Below, one piece after another: positions 17,502-27,310 of a DNA stretch of 64,000 bases (its first letter is position 1; every line of letters starts with the position of its first letter). The notes under the pieces were generated by a model, which was not told the DNA's origin, made no database searches, and saw only the letters and a program-made list of their open reading frames with translations. This stretch comes from Pseudomonas laurylsulfativorans (GTDB lineage Bacteria; Pseudomonadota; Gammaproteobacteria; Pseudomonadales; Pseudomonadaceae): the NCBI RefSeq assembly GCF_002906155.1, contig NZ_MUJK01000004.1, positions 62,001-126,000 on the forward strand, written 5' to 3'. The position numbers and the translations under genes are program-made.

Positions 17502-19712
17502 TCAGAAGTCGATGGTCCCTGACAACTTCGCCGTGCGCGGTTCGCCCTGGGTCAGGTAACCACCCTGGGCCGATTCCCAGTAACTCTTGTTGGCGACGTT
17601 TTCGACCCCGAAGCGCACGGTCACGTCCTTTTCCTGGACCTTGAATGCATAGCGAGCGCCAGCGTCGAAGCGGTTCCAGGCCGGCAGGCTGAGGTTGTTC
17701 GCTGCGTCGGCGTATTGGCCGCCGGTGCGCAACATCCGTCCGTTCAGGGCTACGCCAGGCAGGCCCGGTACGTCCCAATCCAGGCTGGCATTGAACTGGA
17801 AGCTCGGTACGCCGATGGCTCGATTGCCGTCGTTGAGGCCGCCCTGGGTTTTCTTCAGTTCGGTGTCCATCACGGTTACACCGCTGAGCAAGCGCAGGCC
17901 GTCGATGGGTTCGCCGAACACATTGAGTTCCACGCCTTTGTTGACCTGTTCACCGTCATGAATGAACACGGCGGTGGTGTCGTCGATGACTTGGGTGTAG
18001 CCGTCAGCCGGTTGTTCGATGCGATACACACCCAGGGTCGCACCATAGGTGCCCATGTCGACTTTGACACCGGCTTCGACCTGTTTGGAGCGCGCCGGTG
18101 CAAACACCTCATTGCCGTTGACCACGACCCGGTTGCCAGAGGTAGTCGGAGCCGTCGGCCCTTGGGCCAGACCCTCGATACGGTTGGCATAGAACGACAC
18201 GTGGTCCCACGGCTTGAACACGATGCCGTACACCGGCGTCGTGATCGACTTGTCGTAGTTGGACGTGCGGTTCTGGGTGTTGTAGTCGTACCCTTGAACG
18301 ACCAGCTGTTGACGGCGCACGCCCAGGGTGACCAGCAGGCGATCATCGATAAAGCCCAGGGTGTCGGACACGGCGGCGCTGCGCATGAAGGTTTTGCCGG
18401 TGATGCCCGGATCGCCCAGGTCGCCGCCGGAGAAGCCGCCCGCTGGCGCCGGAACGTCAATCGGGTGGTAGATGTTGTTCGGGTACTGGGTCAGATCGAA
18501 ATCGAAGGCGTTGCGCTGTTGCGTCCAGATTCCAGCCAGGCCGACGTTGAGTTTATGGGTCACCGGGCCAGTGGTGAAGCGGCCATTGAGGCCGGTCATG
18601 GCACTGGTGTTGTCTTCATCGTGGGGAATGAACGAACCGCTGGTTACCGAGCTGCCATCGTTGCCTACCAGGGTGGTGGAATCGTAGTTGCCGACTTCGC
18701 GGGTGTGCTTGGCGCCTGCAGCGGCGTAGGCGGTCCAGCTGTCGTTCAGGTCGTATTCGGCGCGCAGCATGCCGAAGGTGTCTTCGATCTCGCTGAAGCC
18801 CCACTTCTGTGCGTAGTTGGTGTCGGCAGAGGGCGCATCCGGGATGTGCGTGGCGTCGCCAAGGTTGACCGAGCTGCGGCCACCGTTGACGCGTTCCTTC
18901 GAATAGACGAAATCGCCGGACAGGCGTAGCGCATCGCCGCGGTAATCGAGGCCAAGGGCGAACAGTTTGGAGCGCTGGTTCTCGTCGTCGATAGCGGTGT
19001 CGCCTTCGCGTTGGGACAGGTTAAGGCGAGCGCCGAAGCGGTTGTCCTCGCCAAAGCGCTGACCGATGTCCAGGTGTTCGCCGATGCGCCCGTCGTCGCT
19101 GATGTCGGTGGTGAACCGTCGCAGCGGCACGTCACCCGCGCGCTTGGGTTGCAGGTTGACGCCGCCGCCGATGCCGGAACCGGTCGGGGTTACACCGTTG
19201 ATGAAGGCGTTCGGGCCTTTGAAGACTTCCACGCGCTCCAGGGCATCGGTGGAAATGATCTGCCGCGGCAGGATGCCGTACAGTCCGTTAAAGGAAATAT
19301 CATCGCCGTTCAGGGGCAGGCCGCGAATCATGAAGGTCTGGGCCTGATTGGAAAAACCGGAAGCCTGACGCACCGATGAATCGTTGAGCAGCACATCGCC
19401 GACGGTTTCGGCTTGCTGGTCGCGGATCAACTCTTCGGTGTAGGACGTCATGGTGAACGGAACGTCCATGATGTCCTGGTTGCCCAGGATACCCAGTTGA
19501 CCACCACGGGCGACCTGGCCGCCGGCGTATACCGGGGGCAGGTCGTAGGGCGTCGGGGCCTGAGCGTTGACATTGACATCGCCGAGCACCAGGGGTTTGC
19601 CCTGGCTCTCGGTTGTTTCGGGCGTTGCGGCATGGGCCGTCAAGGACAAGGCGCAAAACAGGGCGAGTAGCGTCGGACGAAAAGGCACACGGAGTCTGGC
19701 TGGAGTGGTCAT
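17502..19712 (-). CDS. TonB-dependent siderophore receptor
   Basis: Outer-membrane 22-strand barrel receptor of 736 residues for a ferric siderophore. The signal peptide ends near LTAHA-AT. The plug domain carries TVGDVLLNDSSVR and the VEVFKGPNAFINGV box, and the barrel ends with the membrane-insertion signature LSGTIDF (terminal phenylalanine). Length and plug sequence fit the FhuA/FiuA-like siderophore group, but the ligand is not readable. No siderophore synthesis, sigma or anti-sigma gene is adjacent, so it may take up a foreign siderophore. A candidate Fur box lies 80-100 bp upstream. The start has CAGGAACGAAAC before ATG. Confidence 0.9.
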   Translation of the reverse strand: MTTPARLRVPFRPTLLALFCALSLTAHAATPETTESQGKPLVLGDVNVNAQAPTPYDLPPVYAGGQVARGGQLGILGNQDIMDVPFTMTSYTEELIRDQQAETVGDVLLNDSSVRQASGFSNQAQTFMIRGLPLNGDDISFNGLYGILPRQIISTDALERVEVFKGPNAFINGVTPTGSGIGGGVNLQPKRAGDVPLRRFTTDISDDGRIGEHLDIGQRFGEDNRFGARLNLSQREGDTAIDDENQRSKLFALGLDYRGDALRLSGDFVYSKERVNGGRSSVNLGDATHIPDAPSADTNYAQKWGFSEIEDTFGMLRAEYDLNDSWTAYAAAGAKHTREVGNYDSTTLVGNDGSSVTSGSFIPHDEDNTSAMTGLNGRFTTGPVTHKLNVGLAGIWTQQRNAFDFDLTQYPNNIYHPIDVPAPAGGFSGGDLGDPGITGKTFMRSAAVSDTLGFIDDRLLVTLGVRRQQLVVQGYDYNTQNRTSNYDKSITTPVYGIVFKPWDHVSFYANRIEGLAQGPTAPTTSGNRVVVNGNEVFAPARSKQVEAGVKVDMGTYGATLGVYRIEQPADGYTQVIDDTTAVFIHDGEQVNKGVELNVFGEPIDGLRLLSGVTVMDTELKKTQGGLNDGNRAIGVPSFQFNASLDWDVPGLPGVALNGRMLRTGGQYADAANNLSLPAWNRFDAGARYAFKVQEKDVTVRFGVENVANKSYWESAQGGYLTQGEPRTAKLSGTIDF

Positions 19713-19791
19713 GTTTCGTTCCTGGGCGGCACGCGGCCGATTGGGAAAAGGGGGCGGCGCGGGAACTCCTTGCGCAAATGCGACTCCAGGA

Positions 19792-19811
19792 GCAAATGGT
19801 AGTTGTTCTCA
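19792..19811 (-). promoter_or_regulatory. Candidate Fur box upstream of the TonB receptor
   Basis: GCAAATGGTAGTTGTTCTCA resembles Pseudomonas Fur sites of the form GCAAATGATAAnnATTCTCA. Its place 80 bp before the receptor ATG suits iron-repressed transcription. This is based on pattern only. Confidence 0.5.
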
Positions 19812-19994
19812 GTAACGTTTCGCAATGCGTTTTTGTGCAAGGTACGCAGGCATTTTCTGCACGTGCAGATGTCGGATAACGGGGCTTCAGGGCCGTTTCA
19901 GCGGCAAATAAAGGCAAGTGGTGGTTACGGTCATAGCCTGTGCCATGCCGTTGCTCGTATGGTTAAGCCGGACCAATGGACTAGATGGAACGAC

Positions 19995-21089
19995 ATGCAA
20001 GCCAATCGATTGATCTCAAGCATCGCCGCTTTGTTGGTACTGGCCGGTTGCGGCAGCCAACGGACCCAGGAACCGGCGGCGCGCAATCCGGCCCAAGTGA
20101 GGGCCGAGATTGTGCGTTTGCTGCCGGCGAAAGCGGCCGATCCCCAGGGTTGGGCCACGGATATCCAGGTGGCGTTCACCGCGCAAGATATCTCGCCGAC
20201 CACGCAAAACCTCTGCTCGGTGCTGGCCGTGACCGAGCAGGAGTCGACCTTTCAGGTCGATCCGAGCGTACCGGGGCTGGGCAAGATCGCCCGCGACGAG
20301 ATCGACCGTCGTGCCGCCAGGGCTCACATTCCCGGTCTGCTGGTCAGCGGTGCGCTAAAGCTCGATTCGCCCAACGGCAAAAGCTACAGCGACCGCCTGA
20401 ATGCCGCGCGCAGTGAAAAGGAACTGAGCGCCATTTTCGACGACTTCATCGGCATGGTTCCGATGGGCAAGACCCTGTTCGGTGGCTTCAACCCGGTGCA
20501 TACCGGCGGGCCGATGCAGGTCAGCATTGATTTTGCCGAGCAGCAGGCCAAGGGTTATCCGTACCCGGTGCAGGGTTCCATTCGACATGAGGTGTTCACC
20601 CGGCGCGGCGGCATGTATTTCGGCATTGCGCATCTGCTTGGGTATCCGGTGAGCTACCCGCAGCCGCTCTACCGTTTTGCGGACTTCAACGCGGGTTGGT
20701 ACGCCAGTCGCAACGCCGCGTTTCAGAACGCGGTGAGCCGGGCTTCCGGTATCTCGTTGGCGCTGGATGGTGACCTGGTGCGCTACGGATCGATCATGCC
20801 CGGCAGCACGGAACTGGCCGTGCGTACCCTCGGCAAGCAACTGGACATGCGCAATCCGACGATCCGCGAGCAACTGGAAGAGGGCAATACCCTGGCGTTC
20901 GAAAACAGCAAACTCTATCGACGGGTTTTCGAACTGGCTGAAAAGGCCGAGGGCCGACCGTTACCCCGGGAGGTGTTGCCCGGGATCGTGCTGCAAAGTC
21001 CGAAAATCACCCGAAAACTCACCACCGCGTGGTTCGCCAAACGGGTCGATGAACGTTATCAACGCTGCATGGCCCGGGCAGGAAAGTAA
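19995..21089 (+). CDS. DUF1615 lipoprotein
   Basis: Predicted lipoprotein of 364 residues. The signal peptide ends in the lipobox LAGCGS, giving a lipid-modified cysteine near residue 18. The mature part has the DUF1615 features CSVLAVTEQESTFQVDPSVP, which resembles the glutamate region of lysozyme-like transglycosylases, and YPYPVQGSIRHEVFTRRGG. A cell-wall role is possible but unproven. ATG 19995 gives the correct signal peptide; upstream in-frame codons would place it internally. The gene is divergent from the TonB receptor with 280 bp between, and the candidate Fur box lies in that gap. Confidence 0.8.
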   Translation: MQANRLISSIAALLVLAGCGSQRTQEPAARNPAQVRAEIVRLLPAKAADPQGWATDIQVAFTAQDISPTTQNLCSVLAVTEQESTFQVDPSVPGLGKIARDEIDRRAARAHIPGLLVSGALKLDSPNGKSYSDRLNAARSEKELSAIFDDFIGMVPMGKTLFGGFNPVHTGGPMQVSIDFAEQQAKGYPYPVQGSIRHEVFTRRGGMYFGIAHLLGYPVSYPQPLYRFADFNAGWYASRNAAFQNAVSRASGISLALDGDLVRYGSIMPGSTELAVRTLGKQLDMRNPTIREQLEEGNTLAFENSKLYRRVFELAEKAEGRPLPREVLPGIVLQSPKITRKLTTAWFAKRVDERYQRCMARAGK

Positions 21090-21131
21090 TCGCGGCGGGG
21101 AAAAAAGCTTCATCACGGATTGCCGGGAAAA

Positions 21132-21399
21132 CTGTAGGAGCCGGCTTGCTGGCGATGGACTGTAGGAGCCAGCTTGCTGGCGATGGACTCAAGTGCGCCG
21201 TGTTTATCCAGTTCACGCGCGTTATCGTTAACGACCATCGCCAGCAAGCTGGCTCCTACAAGGGACCGCGACCTAATCGAAATGATGTGAACGCCAAACT
21301 GTAGGAGCCGGCTTGCTGGCGATGGACTCAAGTGCGCCGCGTTTATTCAGTTCACACGCGTTATCGTTAACGACCATCGCCAGCAAGCTGGCTCCTACA
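21132..21399. repeat. Tandem REPIN cluster (one solo REP plus two REPINs)
   Basis: Heads start at 21133, 21161 and 21300. The last two are complete REPINs (TGTAGGAGCCAGCTTGCTGG ... CCAGCAAGCTGGCTCCTACA) offset by 139 bp, with nearly identical spacers containing GCGTTATCGTTAACGACCAT. The same REPIN type, in the opposite orientation, forms the array at 40,524. It fills the 418-bp gap together with a terminator. Confidence 0.9.
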
Positions 21400-21450
21400 A
21401 GGGACCGTGCCCACGCTGAAAATAACCAGTGAAAGCCCCCAAAAAAGCAT

Positions 21451-21479
21451 AAAAAACCCGGCGGGTGAGGCCGGGTTTT
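21451..21479 (-). terminator. Rho-independent terminator of the repeat-protein gene
   Basis: Read on the minus strand, AAAACCCGGC pairs with GCCGGGTTTT across a 7-base loop and is followed by TTTTTATGC. It lies 29 bp past the stop of the 13-residue-repeat protein gene. Confidence 0.8.
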
Positions 21480-21507
21480 CATTGAGTCCTGCGGTCAAGC
21501 ACTGCAT

Positions 21508-21948
21508 TCAGACAGCGCGGCTTTCGATCAGACGATCCGAACCGCCTTCAGCGACGCGGTTTTGCAGGAGCTTGTCGGAGCCACCTTCAGCGACACGGTT
21601 TTGCAGGAGCTTGTCGGAACCGCCTTCAGCGACGCGGTTTTGCAGGAGCTTGTCGGAACCGCCTTCAGCGACGCGGTTTTGCAGGAGCTTGTCAGAACCG
21701 CCTTCAGCGACACGGTTTTGCAGGAGCTTGTCGGAGCCGCCTTCAGCGACGCGGTTTTGCAGGAGCTTGTCAGAACCACCTTCGGCAACACGTTTTTCCA
21801 GCAGGCGATCCGAACCACCTTCGGCCACACGACTTTCAATCAGACGATCCGAGCCGCCTTCAGCGACCACAGGTTGAGCAGAGGTAGCAGCGAAAGCGTT
21901 AACTGCGAAAACCGAGAAAGCGATGCTGAGGAGGGTTTGGCGTTTCAT
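21508..21948 (-). CDS. Secreted protein of nine 13-residue tandem repeats
   Basis: Protein of 146 residues. A clean signal peptide (MKRQTLLSIAFSVFAVNAFA) should send it to the periplasm or outside. The rest is nine head-to-tail copies of VAEGGSD(R/K)L(I/L)(E/Q)(S/K/N)R. Copies 3-8 are identical at the protein level (VAEGGSDKLLQNR), while copies 1, 2 and 9 differ (RLIESR or RLLEKR). Related Pseudomonas proteins are sometimes labelled phage infection protein, without evidence known to me. Nothing catalytic is visible. The regular charged/hydrophobic pattern suggests a repetitive fibrous or binding surface. It has its own terminator, so it is monocistronic. Confidence 0.75.
   Translation of the reverse strand: MKRQTLLSIAFSVFAVNAFAATSAQPVVAEGGSDRLIESRVAEGGSDRLLEKRVAEGGSDKLLQNRVAEGGSDKLLQNRVAEGGSDKLLQNRVAEGGSDKLLQNRVAEGGSDKLLQNRVAEGGSDKLLQNRVAEGGSDRLIESRAV
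21517..21867 (-). repeat. Nine 39-bp tandem repeats inside the secreted-protein gene
   Basis: Unit length is 39 bp (13 codons), so copy-number changes keep the frame. The six central units differ by a few synonymous changes. The array also keeps other frames open, giving spurious ORFs on both strands. Confidence 0.95.
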
Positions 21949-22210
21949 GATGGTGTGCTCCGGGGGTGTTTATTGGTTGGTATGGAGCAGATGTTACGCC
22001 GGGGATTTTTTATGAGAACTTCATTGCGGTGATGGTGAACATCGACGGCAGTGATAGGACCGATGCCATACCCCTTGTGAGCTTGATGGTGCGATCGTCG
22101 GATGGTCGCTGTGGGGCAGGTGGCGGCTTCTACACTGGATAGCTGGCGTGTTTCTCTGCCGAGGCGGTTGATGAGGCACTGCGGCGATCGCGGTGTGTAA
22201 GGAGACGATT

Positions 22211-22834
22211 ATGTACCAGCTCTACGGCCATCAGAACTCCGGGGCCGCGGCCATCGAGGCCGCCCTTGAACTCTGTGATATTCCTTATCGCTTCATCGAT
22301 GTCGAAACGTCCGCGGAGGCGGCCCTGGCACTGGAGAAGCTCAACCCGCTCAAACAGATTCCGACCCTGCAGCTGCCTGATGGTGGCGTCTTGACCGAGA
22401 GCGCGGCGATCCTGATTCACCTCGGGCTGAGCTTTCCCGCATCGGGATTGTTGCCGTCCGACCCGGCCGAGCGGGCCCAGGCCATTCGCGGCATGGCGTA
22501 CATCGTCAGCAATTGCTATGCGGCCATCGGCATCATGGATTACCCCGAGCGCTGGCTGGCCGAGGCGGACGAGTCATCCAGGCAGAACCTCATGGATGGC
22601 GCCCGTCGGCGCCTGCACTGGAGTTGGGAGGTGTTTGCCGATCAATTCTCGGGCGAGCTCTATCTGGGCAGCGAAAAACCGGGGGCGCTGGACGTGCTGG
22701 CGGCGGTGATCTCGCGATGGGCGGGCAGTCGGGAGCATTTGCGCAATGCGCGGCCGGGTTTTTTCGCCTGGCTGGAACGCATCGACCGCCACCCGGCGCT
22801 GGCACCGGTGTTCGCCCGGCATTGGCCGGCCTGA
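22211..22834 (+). CDS. Glutathione S-transferase family protein
   Basis: Soluble 207-residue protein of glutathione-transferase fold. The N-terminal thioredoxin-like half has YQLYGHQNSGAAAIEAALEL, with serine in the usual catalytic position, the cis-proline region KQIPTLQLPDGG and the glutathione gamma-glutamyl site LTESAAILIHL. The C-terminal helical half is typical in length. Start ATG 22211 has AAGGAGA with 5-6 bp spacing. It is monogenic and followed by a REP hairpin. Substrate unknown; roles in detoxification or maleyl-pyruvate-like isomerisation cannot be separated. Confidence 0.82.
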   Translation: MYQLYGHQNSGAAAIEAALELCDIPYRFIDVETSAEAALALEKLNPLKQIPTLQLPDGGVLTESAAILIHLGLSFPASGLLPSDPAERAQAIRGMAYIVSNCYAAIGIMDYPERWLAEADESSRQNLMDGARRRLHWSWEVFADQFSGELYLGSEKPGALDVLAAVISRWAGSREHLRNARPGFFAWLERIDRHPALAPVFARHWPA

Positions 22835-22848
22835 AAACACAGCTTACC

Positions 22849-22878
22849 CTGTGGGAGCGAGCTTGCTCGCTCCCACAG
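22849..22878. repeat. Compact palindromic REP hairpin
   Basis: CTGTGGGAGCGAGCTTGCTC continues into GCTCCCACAG, so that one REP forms a 13-bp stem with almost no loop. It lies between convergent genes and could serve as a terminator. Confidence 0.8.
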
Positions 22879-22904
22879 GTTTTCGGGTGAATGTTGTGCC
22901 CGAC

Positions 22905-23345
22905 TTACTCCCCGCGAATGTACTGCTCCAGCTGCTTGATCAGCTCCGCCTGTTCGGCAATGGCTTCCTTGACCAGGTCACCGATCGACAGCAGGCCGAT
23001 CAGTTTGCCGCCTTCGACCACCGGCAAGTGGCGCAGGCGTCTATCGGACATGATGCCCAGGCAGGTATCCACGGTTTGATGGGTGTCGACGGTAATCACC
23101 GGCGACACCATGATGTCGCGCACCGGCGTGCCCACCGAAGAGCGGCCGTGCAGCACCAGTTTGCGTGCATAGTCCCGTTCGCTGATGATGCCCAGCACTT
23201 CATCATTGTCCACCACCAGCAAGGCGCCGACGTTTTTCTCGGCCATCTTCATCAGCGCTTCGAGCACCATGTGATCGGGTTTGATCTGGTGCACTTCCTG
23301 ATTCTTCTGATCTTTGAGCTTGAGCAGTTGGGCGACGGTTTTCAT
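22905..23345 (-). CDS. Two-CBS-domain protein
   Basis: Cytoplasmic 146-residue protein made of two CBS repeats, which together form a Bateman module that binds adenosine nucleotides. Repeat 1 spans about residues 10-65 (ALLVVDNDEVLGIISERDYA) and repeat 2 about 75-130 (RHLPVVEGGKLIGLLSIGDL). A short charged C-terminal helix (EQAELIKQLEQYIRGE) follows. No enzyme domain is attached, so it probably modulates partners in trans. ATG 23345 is used because it starts the conserved MKTVAQLLKLK; no strong ribosome site is visible. Confidence 0.85.
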   Translation of the reverse strand: MKTVAQLLKLKDQKNQEVHQIKPDHMVLEALMKMAEKNVGALLVVDNDEVLGIISERDYARKLVLHGRSSVGTPVRDIMVSPVITVDTHQTVDTCLGIMSDRRLRHLPVVEGGKLIGLLSIGDLVKEAIAEQAELIKQLEQYIRGE

Positions 23346-23490
23346 GGTGGTTACTCGGGTGTTGTCGTTGTTCTTGAAGAATCGTAGACGCAAGCCTTCA
23401 GGGCAAGGGCGAAAGCGGCAGATAACACGCAAAAAACGTCATTCGGCGGTTTTTCTTTGGCAATCCCCACATTTCCGGCCAGGACCCTAC

Positions 23491-23581
23491 CTGTGGGAGC
23501 GAGCCTGCTCGCGAAAGCGGACTGTCAGCCAACAAGGATGTTGAATGTGCTGGCCCCTTCGCGAGCAGGCTCGCTCCCACA
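23491..23581. repeat. REPIN with GAGCCTGCTCGC head
   Basis: CTGTGGGAGCGAGCCTGCTC and inverted copy around a spacer with AACAAGGATGTTGAATGTGC. It is the main structure in the 315-bp gap between the divergent CBS and polB genes. Confidence 0.85.
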
Positions 23582-23660
23582 AGGGGGGGCTGCCTGATAG
23601 GCCTGCTATCCCTGCTGATGACAGGTAGAATCCCCCTCTGAATAAACGTTGAGGTTTACA

Positions 23661-26024
23661 GTGGTGGATCTACAGCAGGGCTTCGTCCTGACCCGGCATT
23701 GGCGCGATACCCCGGCCGGTACGGAAGTCGAGTTCTGGCTGGCGACCGACAGCGGTCCCCGGCGTATCCGCCTGCCCCGCCAACCGTCGGTGGCGTTCAT
23801 CCCTGCCGAGCAGCGTCAGGCGGCCGAAAGCGTTTTGCACGACGAGAAGAACGTCGAGCTCAGGCCCTTGGCCCTGCTGGATTTCGAACATCGCCCGGTC
23901 CTCGGTCTTTACTGCCAGCAACACGGCCAGTTGATGCGCCTGGAAACCGCGCTGCGCCGGGCCGGTGTCGAGGTGTTCGAAGCTGACGTGCGCCCACCGG
24001 AACGCTACATGATGGAGCGCTTCATCACCGCACCGGTGCGCTTCAGTGGCACCCAAAATGCCGAGGGCCTGCTGCTCGACGCGCAGATGAAAGCCGATCC
24101 CGACTACCGGCCGAGCCTGAAACTGGTGTCCCTGGACATCGAGACCACCGCCCAGGGCGAGTTGTATTCCATCGCCCTGGAAGGTTGCGGCGAGCGTCAG
24201 GTGTACATGCTCGGTCCGCCCAATGGCGACGATAGCCTGGTGGATTTTCAGCTCGAATACTGCGATTCGCGGACCCTGTTGCTGAAAAAACTCAATGACT
24301 GGTTTGCCCGGTTCGACCCCGACGCGATCATCGGCTGGAACGTCGTGCAGTTCGACTTGCGGGTGCTTCACGAACACGCCCGGCGCCTGGCGGTGCCGTT
24401 GAAACTGGGGCGTGGCGGCGAGGAAATGCAGTGGCGCGAACACGGCAGCGGCAACCATTACTTCGCGTCAGCCGCTGGTCGCCTGATCATCGACGGTATC
24501 GAGGCCCTGCGCTCGGCGACCTGGAGTTTCCCCTCGTTCAGCCTGGAAAACGTCGCGCAAACCCTGCTCGGCGAGGGCAAGTCGATCGACAACCCGTACC
24601 AGCGCATGGACGAAATCAACCGCATGTTCGCCGAGGACAAACCGGCGCTGGCCACATACAACCTCAAGGATTGCGAACTGGTCACGCGGATCTTCGCCAA
24701 AACGCAGTTGCTGACCTTCCTGCTGGAGCGGGCCAGCGTCACCGGTTTGCCGGCCGATCGCATGGGCGGTTCGGTGGCGGCCTTCACTCACTTGTACATG
24801 CCGCTGATGCACCGTCAGGGTTTCGTTGCGCCTAACCTCGGTGGCAAGCCGCCCCAGGCCAGCCCCGGCGGTTTTGTCATGGATTCGCAACCGGGACTGT
24901 ACGAATCGGTGCTGGTGCTCGACTACAAAAGCCTCTATCCGTCGATCATCCGCACCTTCCTGATCGACCCCGTGGGGCTGATTGAAGGGCTCAAGCACCC
25001 GGACGACAGCGAGTCGGTGCCGGGTTTTCGCGGCGCGCGCTTTTCGCGCACCCGGCATTGCCTGCCCTCCATCGTCGCCCGGGTGGCCGAAGGCCGGGAA
25101 ACCGCCAAGCGCGAACACAACGCGCCGCTGTCCCAGGCGCTGAAAATCATCATGAACGCGTTCTACGGCGTGCTCGGCTCCAGCGGATGTCGCTTCTTCG
25201 ACACGCGCCTGGCTTCGTCCATCACCTTGCGCGGCCACGAAATCATGCTGCGCACCCGCCAGTTGATCGAGGCCCAGGGCCATGCGGTGATTTATGGCGA
25301 CACCGATTCGACCTTCGTCTGGCTGCGTCGCGCCCATGGCCAGCAGGAGGCGGCGCAGATTGGTCACGCGCTGGTTGCGCACGTCAATCAGTGGTGGCGC
25401 GAGCACGTGCAGCAGGAGTACGGCTTGCAGAGCGTTCTCGAGTTGCAGTTCGAGACCCACTACAAGCGCTTTTTGATGCCGACCATTCGTGGTGCCGAAG
25501 AAGGCAGTAAAAAGCGTTATGCCGGGCTGGTCACCCGTGACGATGGCAGCGACGAGATGGTCTACAAAGGCCTGGAAACCGTACGCACCGACTGGTCGCT
25601 GCTGGCCCGGCAATTCCAGCAAGAGCTGTATTCTCGGATCTTCCTGCGCAAGCCCTATCAGGATTATGTGCGTGACTACGTGCGCAAAACCCTGGCCGGT
25701 GAGTTCGATGACCGGCTGATCTACCGCAAGCGCCTGCGCCGCACGCTCGATGACTATCAACGTAACGTGCCGCCCCATGTGCGCGCGGCGCGCCTGGCCG
25801 ACGAGTACAACGACCGCCAGGGCCGCCCGCGGCAATACCAGAACGGCGGCTGGATCAGCTATGTGATCACCGTTGCTGGCCCTGAGCCGCTGGAAGTGCG
25901 CAGCGCGCCCATCGATTACGACCACTACATCACCCGGCAGCTGCAACCGGTGGCGGACGCGATACTGCCCTTTGTCGTCGACGACTTCTCAACCCTGATT
26001 GGTGGGCAACTGGGCCTGTTTTGA
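23661..26024 (+). CDS. polB: DNA polymerase II (family B)
   Basis: Damage-inducible replicative-type polymerase with proofreading, 787 residues (E. coli Pol II has 783). Exonuclease motif I is [10 protein letters not shown] and motif [16 protein letters not shown]. Polymerase motif A is [13 protein letters not shown], motif [16 protein letters not shown], and motif [12 protein letters not shown] with both catalytic aspartates. GTG 23661 is chosen since TGAGGT lies 6-7 bp upstream; GTG 23664 and TTG 23649 are alternatives. No LexA box was identified in the short upstream region. The 3' end overlaps the convergent DUF1810 gene by 36 bp. Confidence 0.95.
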   Translation: MVDLQQGFVLTRHWRDTPAGTEVEFWLATDSGPRRIRLPRQPSVAFIPAEQRQAAESVLHDEKNVELRPLALLDFEHRPVLGLYCQQHGQLMRLETALRRAGVEVFEADVRPPERYMMERFITAPVRFSGTQNAEGLLLDAQMKADPDYRPSLKLVSLDIETTAQGELYSIALEGCGERQVYMLGPPNGDDSLVDFQLEYCDSRTLLLKKLNDWFARFDPDAIIGWNVVQFDLRVLHEHARRLAVPLKLGRGGEEMQWREHGSGNHYFASAAGRLIIDGIEALRSATWSFPSFSLENVAQTLLGEGKSIDNPYQRMDEINRMFAEDKPALATYNLKDCELVTRIFAKTQLLTFLLERASVTGLPADRMGGSVAAFTHLYMPLMHRQGFVAPNLGGKPPQASPGGFVMDSQPGLYESVLVLDYKSLYPSIIRTFLIDPVGLIEGLKHPDDSESVPGFRGARFSRTRHCLPSIVARVAEGRETAKREHNAPLSQALKIIMNAFYGVLGSSGCRFFDTRLASSITLRGHEIMLRTRQLIEAQGHAVIYGDTDSTFVWLRRAHGQQEAAQIGHALVAHVNQWWREHVQQEYGLQSVLELQFETHYKRFLMPTIRGAEEGSKKRYAGLVTRDDGSDEMVYKGLETVRTDWSLLARQFQQELYSRIFLRKPYQDYVRDYVRKTLAGEFDDRLIYRKRLRRTLDDYQRNVPPHVRAARLADEYNDRQGRPRQYQNGGWISYVITVAGPEPLEVRSAPIDYDHYITRQLQPVADAILPFVVDDFSTLIGGQLGLF

Positions 26025-26459
26025 GTCCAGCAGCGACAAGGTCCAGTCATCCAGGATGCCATGGAAGTATTGGTTCAGGGCTTGCTGGAAAAGGCTGTCA
26101 GCGTCGGCGACCTGGGCAAACAGGGTCATCGAGGAATGAAACTTCAGGTCGTCGGGATGACCGAAAATCCCGGCCACCGAGCGCTCCCTGATGTTCAGCA
26201 CTTCCTGGGTGCAGGTGCGTAGCCGGGCGCCCAGCAACGGGTGCTCAAGGTAGGCCAGGGCTTCCTCCCGCGAGCGGATGGCAAAGCGGCGCGACATCTC
26301 GCTGCCGCCAAGCCCGGAAAACTGCGGAAAAATGAACCACATCCAGTGACTGCGCTTGTGCCCGTTGTTCAGCTCGGTTTGAACCCGGTCGAACACCGGG
26401 TCCTGAGCCTCGAGAAAACGTTGCAGGTTGAACGGGTCCAGGTGGTCGGTGCTTCTCAT
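25989..26459 (-). CDS. DUF1810 family protein
   Basis: Soluble 156-residue protein. Family signatures visible are [19 protein letters not shown] near the N-terminus and [16 protein letters not shown] near residue 45, the strongly conserved core of DUF1810 (COG5579). The biochemical role is unknown to me. ATG 26459 starts the conserved region; a longer upstream reading has unlike composition and is not used. Its last 12 codons lie on the opposite strand of the polB 3' end. The AKR gene behind it on the same strand ends 29 bp upstream, so both may form one transcript. Confidence 0.85.
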   Translation of the reverse strand: MRSTDHLDPFNLQRFLEAQDPVFDRVQTELNNGHKRSHWMWFIFPQFSGLGGSEMSRRFAIRSREEALAYLEHPLLGARLRTCTQEVLNIRERSVAGIFGHPDDLKFHSSMTLFAQVADADSLFQQALNQYFHGILDDWTLSLLDSKQAQLPTNQG

Positions 26460-26488
26460 GGCGAAGCTCTCTGACAGACTGCGGTGGT

Positions 26489-27310
26489 TCAGACCATGGC
26501 CAGCCGCTGCTTGCGTTGTGGCGCGTGAAACGCTTGGTCCAGCGCCTCCAGATCCCCGGCGTCGAGCTGCAATCGGGCAGCTTGGGCATTTAGCCGTATA
26601 TGCTCGGGACGGACCGCCTTGGGGATAGCGATCACGCCGTCCTGACGCAGAATCCAAGCCAGCGCGACTTGTGCCGGCGTCATGTCGTGTCGGGCGGCCA
26701 CCTGTTTGAGCGTGGCATTGGCGAGCATTTTTCCACCCTGGCCGATCGGGCAGTAAGCCATGACCGGTAGCCGCTGCTGTTGGCTCCAGGGCAATAAATC
26801 AAATTCTATGCCGCGCTGCTCCAGATTGTAGAGCACCTGATTGGTGGCGCAGGCGGGGGCATCCAGTTCCTGCAGGTCGTCGAGGTCGAAATTGGACACC
26901 CCCCAACGGCCAATCTTGCCGGCTTCGCGCAGGCGTTCGAAGGCGTCTACGGTTTCTTCCAGGGGGTACTGGCCGCGCCAATGCAGCAGATACAGATCGA
27001 TGTAATCGGTGCCCAGCCTGCGCAGGCTTCGCTCGCACGCCTGGGCAATACCCTGGCGGCTGGCGTTGTGCGGGTACACCTTGCTGACCAGAAACACGCT
27101 GTCGCGCTGGCCGGCGATGGCATCGCGGACCACTTCCTCGGCACCGCCTTCGGCGTACATTTCAGCGGTGTCGATCAGGGTCATGCCCAGTTCGATGCCC
27201 AGGCGCAGTGCCGCGACTTCTTCGGTGTGCCGTGAGCGGTCTTCACCCATCTGCCAGGTCCCCTGGCCGATAACCGGGACCCGGGTGCCAGCCAATTCAA
27301 GCGTGCGCAT
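26489..27310 (-). CDS. Aldo/keto reductase
   Basis: NADPH-dependent carbonyl reductase of 273 residues with TIM-barrel fold. The catalytic tetrad is visible as D and Y in LIDTAEMYAEGGAEE, K in FLVSKVYPHN and H in YLLHWRGQYP. The C-terminal cofactor segment is GVIAIPKAVRPEHIRLN. It resembles the YeaE-like methylglyoxal reductases of E. coli. Start ATG 27310 has AAGGAGG at ideal spacing, and the nearest in-frame upstream ATG would overlap that site. Substrate not determined. Confidence 0.88.
   Translation of the reverse strand: MRTLELAGTRVPVIGQGTWQMGEDRSRHTEEVAALRLGIELGMTLIDTAEMYAEGGAEEVVRDAIAGQRDSVFLVSKVYPHNASRQGIAQACERSLRRLGTDYIDLYLLHWRGQYPLEETVDAFERLREAGKIGRWGVSNFDLDDLQELDAPACATNQVLYNLEQRGIEFDLLPWSQQQRLPVMAYCPIGQGGKMLANATLKQVAARHDMTPAQVALAWILRQDGVIAIPKAVRPEHIRLNAQAARLQLDAGDLEALDQAFHAPQRKQRLAMV

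Noticed and set aside
21407..22032. Plus-strand frames of 156 codons across the 39-bp repeats
   Set aside because: A repeat unit divisible by three keeps other frames open; only the minus-strand frame has a signal peptide, start site and terminator.
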